This document shows positions 12,737-27,100 of a stretch of DNA of 64,000 nt, piece by piece. Numbering within the stretch: position 1 is the stretch's first letter; each line of letters begins with the position of its first letter. The notes beneath the pieces were generated by a model. It was not told where the DNA came from. It searched no databases and saw only the letters and a list, made by a program, of their open reading frames with translations. Location: contig NC_044573.1 in the NCBI RefSeq assembly GCF_901933205.1, positions 28,393,493 to 28,457,492 on the forward strand, in the 5' to 3' direction. The position numbers were made by a program, and so were the translations under genes. This stretch comes from Camarhynchus parvulus. Taxonomy: Eukaryota > Chordata > Aves > Passeriformes > Thraupidae.

Positions 12737-15700
12737 GTTTCTTTAGTCATCTCTGTGCCAGCAGTAGTGGAAGATAGGAGTGGTAGAAGAAAAGTAGCGC
12801 TTCTTCCATAAAAGTGCATATTATGCCTCCAATGAATAAAAAGCTGGGATGGCAGAGATATTTATTTGGGTCATTGCACAGTAAATAGATAAACTGGACA
12901 ATAGTGCATGTTTGGAATTTAATGCGAGAAGATGCCATCCCAAATATTAAGTAAGATATTTAAATATTAAGAAAGCTTAGAAAGTGTCTGTGTTGCTCAC
13001 GTAGATTTGAAACAATTCCAAACTTGTATGCCTGCGTGTGTTTATATTGTTCCCTGTTTCTGGTAGATATCCCTTCTCAATCTTTCATGTCTTCCATTTA
13101 GAGTAACAGATTTCAATTCAATTCCTATTTAGATTTGTTGCCTTGCAAGCTATCATACCCAGAAGCACTTGTTGTGTCCCACTGGAAGGTGGGACTGTGA
13201 GGCCATGATGTACCCAGTGTGTGTTTTTTTCATTCACGTCAAGTTGTGAGCTGTGTGACCTTAAAACTGAGTGCACACACCCCCCACACCTGTAATATTT
13301 ACAGGTGTACAAAATGTATAAGCACTGACTTTCTATCACTCTCAGAACTGTGGACATAACTAAATCAACTGGCTTCACTGGCATAAGAGGTACAAAAAAT
13401 TGTAGCAATAAAGATTTTATTACTCTAAAGTATTTCTAAAATAACCTTTTCCCCTCTCTCTTAAAAGGGAAGTAAATGGAATACGTGATAGTCTGGCAAG
13501 AGTGTTTTATAGACATGCTTGAGTAAGGCAGCCATTTCAAAGTCATACCAATAAGAGACCAGCTCCTGCTGCCATTATTCATTTGTACAGTCCTAATGAC
13601 TTCGATACAATGATATGCTCGAGCAACTTGAGCAGGATTTAGTACAAAATATTAATTTCAGAATGGTTTATTGGAAATTAGATGGTTTTATCTGTGCTAT
13701 AAATATTTTGGACTATAAAAAATGAATTGACATTTTAACATCTAATTCACATTGCTAAAATAATGGCACCTTTCAGACTACTTGTTTACGTTTTCCCTTC
13801 TGTCTGTTGGGTCTGAAAGTGTATCACTCTGCTTTACTTTGGATTTTCAATCAATATCACTTTCCTGTTCCGGTTCAATTATGAGTGCTTGAAAGTCAGA
13901 GTAGTTACTTTCATCAGCTTCTTCTCATGACTTTGTTTGCTCTTCATCTTGATATTGAAATACTTTCCAATAAACACCAGCCATAGGACATCTGTTTTGG
14001 GCAAACCCTTCCTTTAGGGCCTTATCTGTCCTTTGTGAAATGCCTTTTGTTGGTCCTTGCTTCATCTTTCTGATGCCACCACCAGTGGTGCAAGTAATAG
14101 GGGACACCACATTGTCCATCTCCAGCTCTGAGACTACTGAAAGCTGATTTGGTCTCCAAAGGACTAAACAGTCCCTGGGATCCCAGAACCACCAACCCAT
14201 GGCATGATCAAGCCACGTGCTCTCATCATCAGGCTGCCTTGGAACTTTTCCTGCTTAGTACCTAGTTGTGGAGGCTCAAAGACCACAGAGCTTACATGGG
14301 GCTTTCCAAAGAGCATCTCTGCTGTGTTCTTGGCTCCCTGAGAATAATGGCACAGCTGCAATACCATGGTGAAAAAGAGATTTCAGGCAGCTGAGAAAAA
14401 GGTCTCATGGAGCTGCTTCTCTGTGCTTCATTCTCCCGGTGAGAAACTGATTTGTGACTAGGTCTGAGAACAGCATGGTAATGAAAACACTGATAATAAC
14501 AGTTGGCACTTAGCAATTCCTGTATCCAAGCACTTCCAACAAATCTAAGGCTGACATTCCTCAGTCAATATGCATAAATGTTTAAATGAAGAATGCCATA
14601 ATTGGTTTTCCTGTCTCATCCTTCTTAACCCATCGAACAGCCATGCTGCCATTTCCTGTTATCAGACACTTGTCAGTCATAAGCAATCAGTCAGGTTCTT
14701 CACAATTAGCAGGGAGAAAATATGGAATTTTTTTGTGTTGGTACCAGATGTTTAAAGCCAAGAACAGGACAAACCAGAAAAATGCTCCACCCTCAGAGTG
14801 CTGCAAGTCAGCCTCCTGTAGCATAGCTTGTCTTGGCTATGCCTGGTAGTTTTCTGTAATAACATGAGAATGAGAGTTAGATTCTACTGTCTGTCTTTGC
14901 ATGGGAGTTGGATTATTCTGTGCATTCAGTTTGCTTACATGGATTTGGTGCTGACATCCTTCAGAAGAGGCTTGTTAGAAAAGCAAGAAAATAATGTCAG
15001 AGGGATTTTCTTTCACAAGGAAAAAAACCCACCAGTGTAAGGAAGAAAACAGCTGGTCCCAGAAGCATCAGCCTGGGCAATGAACCCTCTCCAAAGTAAT
15101 TGTTGGGCAGAGTATTTGTTGTACTTTATCAGGCTGGCACTGGGGGGTTCCTTTTGAGCAATTTTCCGTCTGCACAGGTGGGTGGCTGAGATTAGAGTAA
15201 GTGTCTGGTCTGTGTAATTGAATCTGTGCTACTTATCAGCACTACTGACAGCTCTCAACTGCAACTGGAGGTCTGTTACCTGTGCTCTGGTTCACATGCA
15301 GAGAGAGCCGGTGCTCCAGAGCTTTCAGTCTACTTACACAGGGAAAAGAGGGATGGGAGGAGAGAGCATAGTCTAGAGCAGTGGTGAGCACAACAGGCAG
15401 ATGAATAGCAAAGAAGAGAAGAGGCCCAGATCTCATGACTGTTGTGATGACCTCACATTAGAGCATGACACATTTTGTGGCTTCATGGTATCCATCACTG
15501 TGTCATATTTTCCGCAATGAAACTCCAAACCACCAAGAACTTGGGAGTCTGTGTCAATTTACCCAGATAGGGTAACTGGGAGAGCTGCTGTGAAAGGATA
15601 TTAATTTTTGGTCTTTCTAGGATAAAATGCAGCCCATTTCCAGACACCTGGAACTGCTACACCTTAAGTTAAAAAAACCTGAAAGATTACTGAATCTTAA

Positions 15701-18700
15701 TCAAATGCTATTCATGCCTGTTTTGGATAATCTCCATAGTCCTATTTTTTATTTTTTTTTTAATTATGGGAATGTGGAAAGGGTTAATGAGATTAAAATA
15801 TTTGCAGTTTGTTGCAGAAACTACAAACCAGACAGCAGTATTTAACATCATGTGGTTTGTGAGATCAAGTAAAAATTTTTATTTTACTGTTTTTCTTGGA
15901 GTTGAGATACATTATTTCTGTCCCTCCAGATATGAAACAATTTGCCTTGATATATAACTTTTTTATTTTCCCCTGACTTATTTGGTAAACTATTTTTTTA
16001 ATAATCTAGCATACTTAGAGAGAAAAGAGAAGAAAATTGCCATGTGGGTGTTGACAGGTTGCTTGTTGCTCATTTAAATTAATGCAATCAATAGTGCAAA
16101 AGTGTCTCTCAGAGCCTGGGTGAGGAATAACCCCTGTTTGAGAGGAAACCTGAAATTAAAGCAGTTCCCCTCAAAGGGAGTGTGTTCCATAGTGTATCCC
16201 AAAGCATAAACCAAATGCTAAATATATTAAGAGATGCTACATTAACAGGGAGTAAATAAGGATGGAGAAAGTTTTTGTGTTCTCTTGGCTTTGCACAGTG
16301 TTGCAAAACTTTTAGCTTCTCCACATCCTGAACACAATTCTTAAAGAAATTCCCTGGGAAGAACAATGACAGGGGTCTCTGCTAAGTGGCCTGGGTGAGA
16401 TGTTATTTAGCATCCTCTAGAGCCAAAGCTGAACTTTTAGAGGGGACTAGCAGGCTTCAGGAAATTCTTTGAGAAATTAATTTGTCAGCCATCAGTTGTT
16501 GAGGTGAGTGCACACTGTTACACAGCTACATCACAGCAGTATTGAGGAAACAAACAGGCAGAGAACAGATAGATGGGTCCTTTGCATCTCCACAGAATAC
16601 AGAACTTAAAATCCATGCCCAGGGATGCTTGAAAACAGGGAGATATTCTGAATACTTCTCTGGAACAGCCAGGCTACAGCACACTGCTGTACTGCACATC
16701 TGCTGGCAGCAAAGTGAAACAACGTGAGCCCCATTTGCTGAAGTACTCTCGCAGGTGCTACCAGCATAAAGATCCAAATCTGGTTGGATTAGTAGTCTGG
16801 GGAGTCAAGGACTGCTGTGGGAATGCCATATCTGAAGCATGAGATAGGAGGAAGAGGTCAGAGGAAGAGGAAAACTGGGGAATACTAACAGCTTTAGAAA
16901 GGGCTCCCACCTGAAGTCTCGCTCTTTCTGGAATGGGACCTTGTTAATCCAACTCATTGGAGCATAACGTTATTCATACTACTAAAAATTTTTCTGCCAA
17001 GGACTATTGAGCATTTCTTCAGTAAGAATAGGCATTTTCACATAAGGCAATAAAACATAATCATTGTACTCAACTTAAAAATTATTACATTGACAATGAA
17101 TATGATGGTATTGAAATAGATGACTTTCAATTTTATCTCTGAATAGTTTTAGTAAATGTGGCTGGTTTGGTGGTTCAGCAAGAGACCCATCTGTATTTTG
17201 GAAAAGCATAGGTTTTCATATTTTCTGAGAATAATATGCAGTAAACAAGATATGACACAACAGGAGACACTTGAGAGAAATTTTATGTATGGCTGTCTTA
17301 AGCATTGTAAATAGCATTGCCTTACAGAGCACCTCTTAGTTGTAACACTCAAATTAATTTTTAACAATTCTTTTTGCTATTCATGCAAAATATATTTATT
17401 ACCTCCCTATTTCTCAAACTTCTTCCATTGTCTCTGCACACTGCAGTGAGGTGTATCTGAATGCAGGGTGCCAGACTACGCTCTTGGGCATTTGGAAATG
17501 CCATGAAAATCCTTTTCACCAGAGATGCTGAGTTTATTTTTAAAGAGCTTATCATGAAAATTCAATGTAAATGATTCATATAGTTGGTGGTAAATGCTGA
17601 CAGGAAAATGTTTGTATAAAGGCAAAAACTTTCCACTAAGGGACAGCTTCTATGACTTCGACATTTTTCTTCTGTCTCCCTAGGCACACTAGCAGGGGTT
17701 GGCATTTTTCTTGACAGGTTTCAGTGCTTTTGGCAAACACCGATCAGCTGAAAATTATGTTGTCACTTAGAGGTTGGTATGACGGAAAATCATTGCTCTT
17801 TTATTTTTAGGGAAAACCAATGCAAGGGGAATTAAATTATTTCCCTAAGGTCAAGGAAAAAGTCAGGAGTGAATGAAAGAATTCCAATTAGAATTTAACT
17901 CTGAAATAGTTCTTAGTGTTCTGAAATGTGTCTTCTGAATATCTAAACCCAAATGGTACAGGATGTCAGGAGGTCTGTAGAGTGGGATTTTCTTGCAGAA
18001 GGCCAGTCTGGGTTTTTCCTTTTCTTCCCTCATATGTGACTAGTGACTCTTGGAAAGTCAGAAATCTGACTGCCAATATTTCCCCAGTGTTTCCACCAGG
18101 GATTTCGGCTGTGATGAACTAGCTGAAGTGTTCTGTTGATGAGAAATTTTGTCAAAGCACCTCCCAGAGGCTTTGGGCCAGCCTGTTTGCATGGTGCTGT
18201 AGTCATATGAGGCTCAGTCCCCACGCTTGAGTGAATGAAAGAGCTCTCTTGAAGAGTTTGAAAAAGCGTCTTCCCCACCTCCTATCAGAAACATGTTAAC
18301 AGGGATTGTCAATATCCATACAGATCAAATTCAAGGTCAGTGACTGCAAGTGGGTGGTTCCTGTGGGCTGTCTTGAAAAACAGTAAAGTTTTTTCCCAGA
18401 TGGCATGCTGAACAAACTGCCTCTCAGAGCTATAAGACTGGTGAGCTTGGAATTTTATGTTGTGCTGAAGTTTATGGCTCTGGACAGGAAACAGCATCAT
18501 GAATGGGCAGACAAGTGATGCTGGTGTGCCTTCAGGGAGGAGTAAGAGTGCTGCAGGTCAGATTTTCAGCATTTATGATATGACTTTAAAGAAATATAAT
18601 TGAGCTATGAAGCCGGAAATCATCAGCTTCTTGAAGAGAATTTTAGTGCTGCTGAAAGTAGCAGATTGGCAGTCCCTAAGTCTGGAGTCAAAAGGCAGGT

Positions 18701-19864
18701 ACTTCATGAACAGCAGCAATATGTTCTTGCTCTCTCTGAAGACTTTAAGGGGAATGAGACTGCTTTCTTACAGTCTTTTCCAGTTTCTTTGTTTGCTATC
18801 AAGACTGCCTTCAGGGTAGTCCATTTCAGTGTTGATTTCCATGTATGCACTTAGTGCATCAGTTGAATCCAGACCTGCTCCAAAACCCACTGGTGTGGAT
18901 GGACAACTTTTCATTGGTGTAAAGGAGATTTGTCTGGAGGTCTATGAATGATGATGAGAATCCTTTGACTTGTAGCCTGTGAAAACATCCATGTGAGAGC
19001 ACCATCACCAGCGGTGATTGCTGTCTCCTGGAGGACGCACAGCCCAAGCATCCCACTGGCCTCCTGTCAGGGCCACCAGCATGATCCCCCCTTTCAATTG
19101 CAAATCATCTCATCACATGCCTCCTAATCTCACTCAAATGATGCAACTCATGAGATGTCTATACAAAACCATGAACAGACTGCAAACCAATAATGCTAAT
19201 TCCTGAAATTCTTGGCTTTTCTGGAAATGCCAGTAATAGATGGCAGATTCCAAGTGCCTTGAGCATATTTTCTGCCTCTCCCTGGGTATATGTGGGATAC
19301 ACAGGGCACAGGAGAGCATCCATCAAGCCCAGAAATGTCACATTTTTCAGGACAAATAATAAAGTGATAAAAGGTGTAGGTGTGTATGACATTTCTAGAC
19401 TCTGATTTTCAACATTTTGTGAGTATGAGTACAACAAAGGTTTTTTGGGATCCCTTGTGTTTAAAATATAATTCAGCAGCTGGGCATTGCAGGTTGAAAA
19501 GTGTGTTACTAGTAAGTAATTTTCCTTACAATTTCTTATATCAGGACCATTTCTAATTAGTCTGTGGAACCCTATTTTTCTTTTGTGTGTATAACAGACA
19601 TCTTTCCTTTTTCTGAGAATATTTCCAGAATTCATATAGAGTTTTCAGGAAATTTCTTGTTTATCTTATTCTCTTCCTTTCTCTGTTGGATCTCTTGTTG
19701 CAATCTGACTTCCACTTACTCTTCCATGTAGACCACTGCCATATTCTTTTTGCACTGATGGATTTACAACAGACATTGTCATTTTAGGGTTTTTGTTTTT
19801 CTTGGTGGTAAGGACCCACTTGTAAGGTGTTTATGGGATAACTCTAGGAAATGCAAATTGGATC
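12737..19864. other. AT-rich intronic DNA; possible conserved block near 13560-13790
   Basis: No coding frame with recognisable content. The stretch 13560-13790 is AT-rich and complex rather than simple (TATTCATTTGTACAGTCCTA, AATATTAATTTCAGAATGGT, CTATAAATATTTTGGAC), the texture of conserved noncoding DNA. That is not demonstrated. Confidence 0.5.
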
Positions 19865-20035
19865 AGGTTTCCCGAATTGGTGGTTGATGCCCCATCCCTC
19901 CAAATATTCAAGGTTTGAAAGGAGCTTTGAGCAATGTGGTCTAGTGGAAGATGTCCCTCTTTATCAAGGAGTGTAGAAATAGATGAATTTTTGGGTCCCT
20001 TCCAGCCCAAACCATTCCATGATTCTATAATTCTA
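19865..20035 (+). mobile_element. CR1 LINE 3' end fragment
   Basis: TTGGTGGTTGATGCCCCATC starts a typical CR1 3' terminal segment. It continues through a match to GAGCAACCTGATCTAGTG and ends CCCTTCCAGCCCAAACCATT followed by CCATGATTCTATAATTCT, the octamer tail. About 170 bp long, strongly 5'-truncated, sense orientation on +. Confidence 0.92.
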
Positions 20036-23000
20036 AGTCTTTACTTGGTTTATAGGCCATAAAATTATATATGGATGTGTGCAGAGGGTAGCAGGACTTT
20101 ACTTCCTAATAATTATAACACATTTCCTCAGCCTCCAAATTATATTACATTTTGAGGCTGCACAATAGAAAGTATGTGGAGGGAACCCAAAGACAATGCA
20201 CAGAGATCTGTTTAAATGCAGAGGCACCAAATACTGTAGGACATGGTGGGCTGCAGCAGTAGCACAGTTTTGTCTGGGGTGACAGGAGGGGAGGGTAAAA
20301 GAGAAGAACCAGCATTATAGTACCAGCAGTGTTGCACATCATGTGTGCTGTGTTTTCAGCAACTCAGAGGGGATTTCCTTCTCTAGTTCTGCACCTTTCA
20401 GCAGTGACATATTTGCTGAGACAACTGGCAAAAGCTGTAACACAACAGGCTAGTTTTAGCTGGATTTTTTATTGGTCGTTTTGGTTTTCTATCAGGCAAC
20501 TGCCGCATCACACACCAATGCACCAAATTCATTGGGGATATTTTACCCTGTAAACATTGCAGCACTTGCTCTTTTCTTTTGCACTTAAAAAAACAGTTGC
20601 ACTTTGCTTAGTTTCAGAGAGAAGTAACATATCAATTTCCACCTTGATGAATAGCTGTCTTTTTCAACCTGATTGCTGCAGGTGCAGCTCCAATGGGATG
20701 GCAGGAAACAAAGAAGAAAAGTGGAAAAGTGAACATATATTTTCCTCTTTTTTTTTTTTTTTTTCTTAAGTACTTAAAAGCAAGATCTAATGCCAAGTTC
20801 TAAAATAAAGGTCTCGTAGAAAGAGCACTGGCTGTCAGCCACTCTGAAATAAATCCACCTGTTCAGTCATCACTTCAAGAAAGTGTTGACAGCACTACAG
20901 TGAATTTAAATAGCAAATGATGGTTGTGTTCACCTGACAAACCTAGTTTTTAGGACTGTCCCTAAGGAGCTCCTAGAGATCTTAAGCTTGCTGAGGAGCA
21001 ACATACCAAGCCCCTATCTACCTAGGGGCTGTTAATGCTCAAATTGAGGTCTGGGTGGCAATGCTTGTGCAGGAGACAATCTGTCGTTTGCTATCAGGCA
21101 GAGTGACAGATGTGAACACAAAGTCAGAATAGGGAGATCTGGCTTTTGAGGGCTTTTCAGCTAACAGAAAGCACTGATTCTGGTTACCTCAGAAATTCTG
21201 CATGGGTCTTAAAAACTTTTGCTTAAGGTTATGGTGGAAATCAACATTGCACTTGTCATAATTTGAGTGTGCCGTAAAAGACTGTTTCAACAATGCTGTT
21301 GGGAGAGGAGCGCAGTCTTCTTGTGCAATGTGGTGTCAGGAGGGAAAAATTAAAATTAAATCTCTTTTCAGTCTTCATTGAGTGTTGTCATTACAGCTTT
21401 CCTTGCCTATTTTGTTATGTGAATAACTATTAATGAATATATTTAATCCTTTGTATGTCTAGATTTCAACCACAGAAGTCAGAGTATTTACCTGCAGTCT
21501 CTGCTCTTGTATGTGCAACCTCAAACCTATGCAGTGTGACTAAAAGTGAAAAATAACCAAAATGATCAAATAATGTATTTAGTCAAAAATTCACAAAGTT
21601 TTTAGGAAGTACCAGATTGTCAAGCTTTCACAGCAAAATAGTCACTACAGACAACCTAAGGTGCTTCTTGCCAGTAATGTTCCTGTAACTAAATCCCTTC
21701 ACAGGCATATTACTTCCTGCAGATCAGCGGAATAGGTAATTTGAGACTTCCAGAGCTACTCAAATGAATCTGGCTGAAAGATTAAAACCTTGCTATTGGA
21801 GCAAATTCTGTGCCTCATCCCACACTGACCTAAGTGATAATGTACTATTTAATGAGTAAAGATTTTACTTCAGGGCAGCTGGCTGACATTTACTCATCCT
21901 CTTGGGAAGAGTAGAGTCATTTAGGAAAGATTTGGCCTTTTTTCTACTTGTTTTATCTCCCAGTGTGGGATAGAGGATTACTTTGCACCAGAAGTGGACA
22001 GTACTGTTGACTAACATTATAGAGAAGCCACAGTTCTTTTCCTTAGTAACTGAAGGAGGCTTAAATTTAAAGGTCAGAACTTACCTTTTATGTTGAATCA
22101 CTTGCTTTTTAGTGGACTATTGAAGGATTCACTGTCCAGCCTATCTGTTAATACCTAAGTCAAACACACACACCTCCTGCTCCTTTCTCAAGGTCAGGCA
22201 GTTATATTCAGGGAGCTTCACAAGGAAGTTCTACAAAGCCCATTTTTATATTAGAAGATTGTCCTGCAGCTGCTCTCTCTGTTCACAAAGCTCCCTGAAG
22301 CAGAAAGCCACTTCCAGTAAAGCTGTGGAGAATAGTATAAAGGCATCAAAATAAAATTAATTTCAACTATACCACTTAAAACTGGCACATTGGACATGCA
22401 ACTTTTTAATATGGAAGAAGAGGCAGTTAGAAGCAAATATTAGTGTTGCTGCTGTAAGAATAAAATTAAAAATGTGCATTGGGTAAATACCTGCTTGCTT
22501 TTACCTTTTTACTAGTATAAAACATTCAGGTCTGGATTCTTGTCTGGGAGCTGAATGCATAGTAGTCACTTAAGCCTATGTCTGTTGTCACAGAATGGAG
22601 ATAAATACTTTCAGATGATAATTCAGTTTTGAGTTATGGTGAAAAGTCCATCTCCTTCCACTGACCACCAAGAGTGACCCTGGAGTTACTGTACACTAAG
22701 CCTGACTTCCTAAGAATAGCCCCAAGAGTCAGATGGAGTTGTATAAATTAACGCCAACTGGCATTTCACCTAGTGATAGGATAAAAAAAATTGTTGTTTT
22801 TTTTTTTTTCCTAGAGGGATAAATTCTTTCAGTAAATGAGTGGGGAAGATTTAGTTCTGAACATGAATTCTGGTCTTCTGTCTACATTAGAGATGCTCCC
22901 TGCTATCTGCACTTGAAAAACAGGATGGGTAGGAAATAAAACAGAAACTAAACACGCAAACAGGATGTTGATTTAGCATAAAATGTAATGAAAGACCACT

Positions 23001-23263
23001 GTGAACTTTCAAGGAATTTCTGAAAACTGATAAAAAAATAATTATTTTTATTAAATGTATCATGTTTTTTTCACCTCAGACAGTTATTTGCTACTTAAAA
23101 GTGCCGGAACAGGGCTGACCAATCTTTAAAAAAGGTAAGAACTCATGAAATAAAGAATTAATAATAATAATAAAGCACCGGTGTTCAATAATCTGAAGCC
23201 AAACCAAAAACAATTTTTGAGAAGTCACAATACATCAGCCAGTCAGAATAAATACTGGCGGCA
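20036..23263. other. Intronic DNA, no gene seen
   Basis: Only short frames, two T runs (about 20747-20764 and 22796-22810) and a short CA run (about 22166-22175). No named transposon. Confidence 0.55.
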
Positions 23264-24198
23264 TATAGAATTGTAGAATTGTTAATGCTGGAAAAGATCT
23301 TTTAGACCATTAAGTCCAACTGTTAACCCAGCGCTTCTGAGTCCAGCACTAAACCAGGTCCGCAAGTGGCATAGCTACATGTCTTTCAAATACCTCCAGA
23401 GATGGTGTCTTAACCACTCCCCTGGGCAGCCCCTTCTAATACTTGAACAACTTTGCAGTGAAGAAATTTTCCCTGATAGAAATCTAGACTCCCCTGGCAC
23501 AACTTGAGGCCATTTCCTCTTATCCTGTCTCTTGTTAACTGGGAGAAGAGACCAACCCTCACCTGGATAAAGCCTCTGTCCAGGCAGGGGCAATAAGATT
23601 CCCCCTTCTTAGTCTCCTTTTCCCCAGGCTAAGCAACCCCAGCTCCCCCAGCTTCTCCTCACATTTGTGCTCCAGACCCTTCACCAGTTCCATTGCTCTT
23701 CTCTGGACATGCTCCAGCCTCTCAATGTTCTTCTTTTAGTGAAGTATCCAAAACTGGACACAGCACTCGAGGTGTGGCCTCCAGTGCTGAGTATAGAGGG
23801 ACAATCACTACCCTGGTCCTGCTGGCCATGCTGTTTGTGATATAGGCCAGGATGCCATTGGCCTTTTTGGCCATACTGGCTCATGTTCAGTTGCTGTTGA
23901 AAGTCCTTTTCTGCTGGAAGCTTCCCAGCCACTCTTTCCCAAGCCAGTAGAATTACAGTAGATTTCCCTCCCTCCTAGAGGGAGGATCCAGCCTTGGCCT
24001 TGTTGAACTTCATACAGCTGGCCTTGGCCCATTGAGCCAGCCTGCCTTGTTTCCTCTGCAAAGCTTCCCATCTTCCCTCAACAATGCCACCCAACCTGGT
24101 GTTGTCTACACACTGACTGAGGGGGCACTTGATCCCCTCGTGCAGATCATTGATAAAGATATTAAAAAGGACTGACCCAAATACTGAACCCAGGGGAC
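23264..24198 (-). mobile_element. CR1 LINE fragment, about 0.93 kb, 5'-truncated
   Basis: The + strand begins ATAGAATTGTAGAATTGTTA and TTAAGTCCAACTG, the complement of a CR1 3' end. It continues through CR1 segments typical of birds: CTTCAAATACCTCCAGAGAT-like, GAGGCCATTTCCTCTTATCC, CCAGACCCTTCACCAGTTCC, CTCTTCTCTGGACATGCTCC and GATCATTGATAAAGATATTA. It ends in ACCCAGGGGAC followed by A10. It is the longest continuous CR1 copy in the window. Minus-strand open frames are short and broken. Confidence 0.94.
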
Positions 24199-27100
24199 AA
24201 AAAAAAAACGCAGCTGGAGGAAAGAAGAGATTGGAAGATGGGAAACTGAGGAGGAGATGTGTTTTAGACAGGTATCTTGTATGTTGCAGTTAAGAACTAG
24301 AGAGAGGGGGCACATACAGTGAGACCCTGCTGTGGGACTGGTATCTGCCCCTCTGTCAGACTCAGCAATACTGTGGAGCAATGCTGGTCCTGGCATACTG
24401 ATAAGCACTGACAGCATCCACTTTGTTTGGGGTGAGTCCTTCTGTCTCTTTGTTGCCACCATTACTACTGGTAACGTGTCCCTGTCCATGTCAGAGGCAG
24501 CTGCCAGGCCCTGAAATAATCCAGCAAAGCTCTTGCAGTGACTGCAGGCTCAAGAGGACTCAGCTACATCTCACACCTCTGTATTTACCTTGTCCTCCTT
24601 TCTTTCAAAAGCTACAAAGTCATATCCGAGATTATGTGCTTTTATGCTTGGTGGCTTAGGGACGTGGAAGCCCGTATCAAATAGAATTGATCAAAGCAAC
24701 TGTGGAAACCACACCTGGCAGCAGTTTGTCTCTTGGGTGCATTTTGTCATCATGTGCTTACAGAGAGTTACAGACTTAGCTGGGCCCACCTAAGAGAGAG
24801 GCTTTGCAGGGTTTTCTGCTGTGCAGCGATAGAGACGGTGGTAAATAGCATTAATGGTGAGTGACAGTCATGCCCTATTTTCTCCACATCACTCAGCTGT
24901 AAGTCAGCTGCCTTCATTAGGGGAAAGTTTCCTTGTACTTTGCGTAAGGCTCAATTTCAGACTGAATTATGAGGTGCAGAGTCAGTAGGCAGGGATTTAT
25001 ACCTGTTGAGGGAATGGACTGGTAAATTCAGGTTATGCACATACACAGAAAAGAACAGAAGAAATGGAATAAACCTCTGTGAAATCTGGCACAGACAGGA
25101 TTCATAAAATTAGACATAATCCATAGAACAACTGCAAGGGGAAGGGTATTGTTCAACAAATAAGCTACTTCATTAAAAATGTAAATGCCACTAGAGCTAC
25201 AGATGAGTGCCAACATTCCAGCTTACTAGGAAGATGACAGGAAGGAATGATTGACATTTTTTTTCTGCAGTTAAATTCTGCTATTTTTTCAATATCCAAA
25301 ACATAAAGCTATGGACTGTATAAAGTGTTTACTAAATCTAAAAGTGAGCAAATTCCAAATATGCATAATCCATAGCAGAGTGTTAAATGAGAAACAATTT
25401 AATTAACACAGTACCAGTGATAGTAATATTATTAGCAGAGAGTCTGAAAAAGAACATGCTTCTATGATTTTAAACCCATGGATTGTTGTGATGGATGAAT
25501 ACTGGAAAAGACATAACATGACAGTGTAGGGAGTAGAACTGACAGGATTAAATCAGCGTTTGATTTTGGACCTATGAGATACACAAAAGAAAATTTATTA
25601 ACTGATGTGATTCTCCTATGTGTATACATAACCGTAGATGCAACTCCATGTGCAAATAGCTTACAAATTCTTTGAGATTTTCTATTATTAGTGCCACTAA
25701 ATAATGAGAGCTGGGATTGTTATTAATCATTATTTTATTACCATTGTAGTAAAGATCTAGAAATAGACACATTAGATGTAAATGAGCTCTGCTCTGTTGA
25801 CTTTTAATTTGGTCATGCTGATGTGTATCATTGAGGAGTAGTATTTGGATATGGGTATAAGGGCAGGTTTCCATGGTTAGAGAAAATGTGTTTTTCTTTT
25901 ATCTGATATAAATCAGTATATCACCTTTTCACTCACCAGTACAGTGAAACAGACACCTGTAAAATACCATGCATTAAATTAATATAATTTCAAAACTTGG
26001 CAAGTGATAAACATGAATTCAAAGTAATACTGGTGGTTTAATATTAGATTTTGTCATATCAAATTTTCCTACCTGATCATCTAATGTTCTGCAAAGCTAA
26101 GATAATGGAAGCATGAGATTAGTTACAAGGAAAATGGAGTTTTGATTTTCCTTATGAGCTGTATGGTTTGTGCTGTAGTTTCGAGATCATTGATCAGATC
26201 CAGTCAGAGCTTTGCTTCTCCTCATAGGGGAAGCCTTACAGGGAGAGGGATAGCACACCAGGAGTGCTGTCAGGATGGCAGCAGGGAACCACTGCACATT
26301 CCTGGTTTTAGCCAGAGCCTCCAAAAGGCTCCAGGGCACCTCCTGCAGCAATGCGGCTGTTTCTTCAGCCCAAGACACCTTCTGCAAGGGTAGGTCTCAC
26401 AGCTTCTATTTTCTAGTGAGTTCCAGCTCATCTGCTTGCTTTTTGCTCTACTGAGGTTCTCTGTAGGGCTTCCATGGCTCCAGAGTATGGAGCACTGGGG
26501 GCTGAGTGTTGAGCCCCCATAGAGAGAGCCACATGTCAGCAAGGGGGCTCAAAATTATTATTCCTGCATACACAGTATCTGCACAGCCTGGGGATCCAGT
26601 TCTGGCTGAAAAGAGCTATAAATGTGAGGTATTAATAGCGCATGGCTTTGTAGTAAGCCGCCCTCAGGCCACATTAAGGTTTTTGATGTTTCTCGGTTGC
26701 ACTCTAAAGGGATTTTAACATGATTTCAGAAAAGGAAAGAAGAAAAAGAACTTCCAACTGCTTTTTAAATTTTAAATAAAAAATGAAACCACTTGTATTT
26801 TGATTTTCATTTCTGTTTGGAGCTGAAGATTTGTTTAGAGGCAGGCTGAGCATCCTGATTATTCTCTTTTAAAAGTGATGTTGATCTTTTAAAAATGTAA
26901 ATGAAAATAAAAGATCTGGTGACCTTTTTATTGAGGTCTTCAGAGAGCTGAGAGGAGCCTTCCCTGTCTTCCCATGTTGCAGGAATACCTCCTACTAGGG
27001 AACACAATATCAGGCTGAGTTAAAAATGCCCCAAGGGCCATATTGATGAGGGGAAGCTCACTCTCCACGGCCTTTTTACCATTCAGCCATGGCGTAACTT

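Noticed and set aside
12497..12819. Overlapping frames rich in F/G/V/L or K/N/T
   Set aside because: Translation of the G/T-rich low-complexity tract.
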